64,000 nt of DNA, taken from the NCBI RefSeq assembly GCF_000802185.1, contig NZ_KN676113.1, positions 2,952,856 to 3,016,855 on the forward strand, in the 5' to 3' direction. Below are positions 63,696 through 64,000 of this stretch, one piece after another. The notes below the pieces were generated by a model that worked only from the letters and a program-made list of their open reading frames with translations, had not been told where the DNA came from and made no database searches. Made by a program: the position numbers and the translations under genes. Each line of letters opens with the position of its first letter. Positions within the stretch are counted from its first letter, which is position 1. This stretch comes from Belnapia sp. F-4-1. Lineage in GTDB: Bacteria > Pseudomonadota > Alphaproteobacteria > Acetobacterales > Acetobacteraceae.

Positions 63696-64000
63696 CTACC
63701 CGAACCCCGCCATGTCCCGCCACTCCGCCTCGGTCAGCACGCGAAGGCCAAGCTCCGCGGCCTTCTTCGCCTTGCTGCCCGCATCCGCCCCGACCACGAC
63801 GAAATCCGTCCGCGCGGAGACGCTCTTCGTCACCTTGGCGCCCAGCGTCTCCGCCCGCGCCTCCGCCTCCGGCCGCGTCATCGTCTCAAGCGTGCCGGTG
63901 AAGACCAGAGTCTTGCCGGCGAAGGGGCTGTCCGCGGCCGAGGCACTCGCCACCGGCACCGGCGTCACCTCCTGCGCCAGATCGTCGAGCGCCGCCAGGT
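63696..64000 (-). CDS. ligA: NAD-dependent DNA ligase C-terminus (partial)
   Basis: About 101 codons running off the right edge. The BRCT domain is clear: [68 protein letters not shown], split here for length as [31 protein letters not shown] and [17 protein letters not shown]. This C-terminal layout is that of bacterial LigA. The catalytic domains lie outside the window. It ends 58 bases before the RTX-like gene start, on the same strand. Confidence 0.88.
   Translation of the reverse strand, partial: LAALDDLAQEVTPVPVASASAADSPFAGKTLVFTGTLETMTRPEAEARAETLGAKVTKSVSARTDFVVVGADAGSKAKKAAELGLRVLTEAEWRDMAGFG

Overview
The window is a very GC-rich chromosomal stretch of a free-living alphaproteobacterium. 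The best fit is the Acetobacteraceae (Roseomonas-like): it carries many orphan Bug/TctC tripartite-tricarboxylate receptors, PHA genes, a PII-glutamine synthetase locus behind a sigma-54-type promoter, EcfG-type stress promoters, MlaA/MlaC, a DUF1127 protein and strong GC3 bias. This is inferred from gene content only; there is no rRNA to place it. It holds about 67 protein genes, two tRNAs (His-GTG, and one with anticodon CAT) and two clearly broken loci. I see no insertion sequence, prophage, CRISPR array or integrase. The strong GC bias creates long antisense open frames over nearly every gene; I treat these as shadows.

Layout. 1-6.6 kb: a truncated sensor kinase, a small membrane protein, parE, dps, an MFS_3 exporter and a GST (mostly minus strand). 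6.7-10.8 kb (plus): PHB depolymerase, AzgA-type purine permease, a NodB-type deacetylase and a Bug receptor, tightly packed. 10.8-16 kb (minus): a repeat-built hydrophilic protein, aminotransferase plus CoA-transferase, then glnB-glnA. 16.3-20 kb: a second aminotransferase, tRNA-His, an SDR without its catalytic residues, a repeat lipoprotein and aspartate dehydrogenase. 20-28.6 kb: a DMT exporter, a small holin-4 membrane protein, class IV aminotransferase, glycosyltransferase, SGNH hydrolase, tandem YCII protein, an EcfG-promoter stress protein, phaB, a Bug receptor, a glycine-zipper lipoprotein and an ArgE-like deacylase.

28.6-33.5 kb (plus) is a compact five-gene candidate catabolic operon: threonine-synthase-like enzyme, DSD1-type PLP enzyme, DctA, and an HdrC/HdrB-like iron-sulfur pair. 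Three tandem Bug receptors, a TRIC channel and an MFS carrier follow on the minus strand. At 38.4-40.2 kb is a compact three-gene module that looks like the E. coli yjfM-yjfC-yjfL set (DUF1190-like, glutathionylspermidine-synthase ATP-grasp, DUF350). 40-46 kb: LysR regulator, DUF2076 protein, CoA-binding protein, tRNA-CAT and an AaeAXB-type efflux set. 46-51 kb: ettA, a GNAT, a pseudogene with two amber codons and a frameshift, and mlaA-mlaC. 51-64 kb: metF with a three-codon leader ORF, another Bug receptor, an EctD-like dioxygenase, a DUF2171 protein, a frameshifted GH16/RTX glycanase, uvrD, prmA, a DUF1127 protein, pepP, an RTX-like protein and the C-terminal end of ligA.

Functional themes are uptake of small carboxylates and amino acids (six orphan Bug receptors, DctA, AzgA, DMT and MFS carriers), PLP-dependent amino-acid chemistry (five enzymes), nitrogen control (glnB/glnA), carbon storage (phaZ, phaB), stress tolerance (dps and small hydrophilic proteins) and envelope maintenance (Mla).
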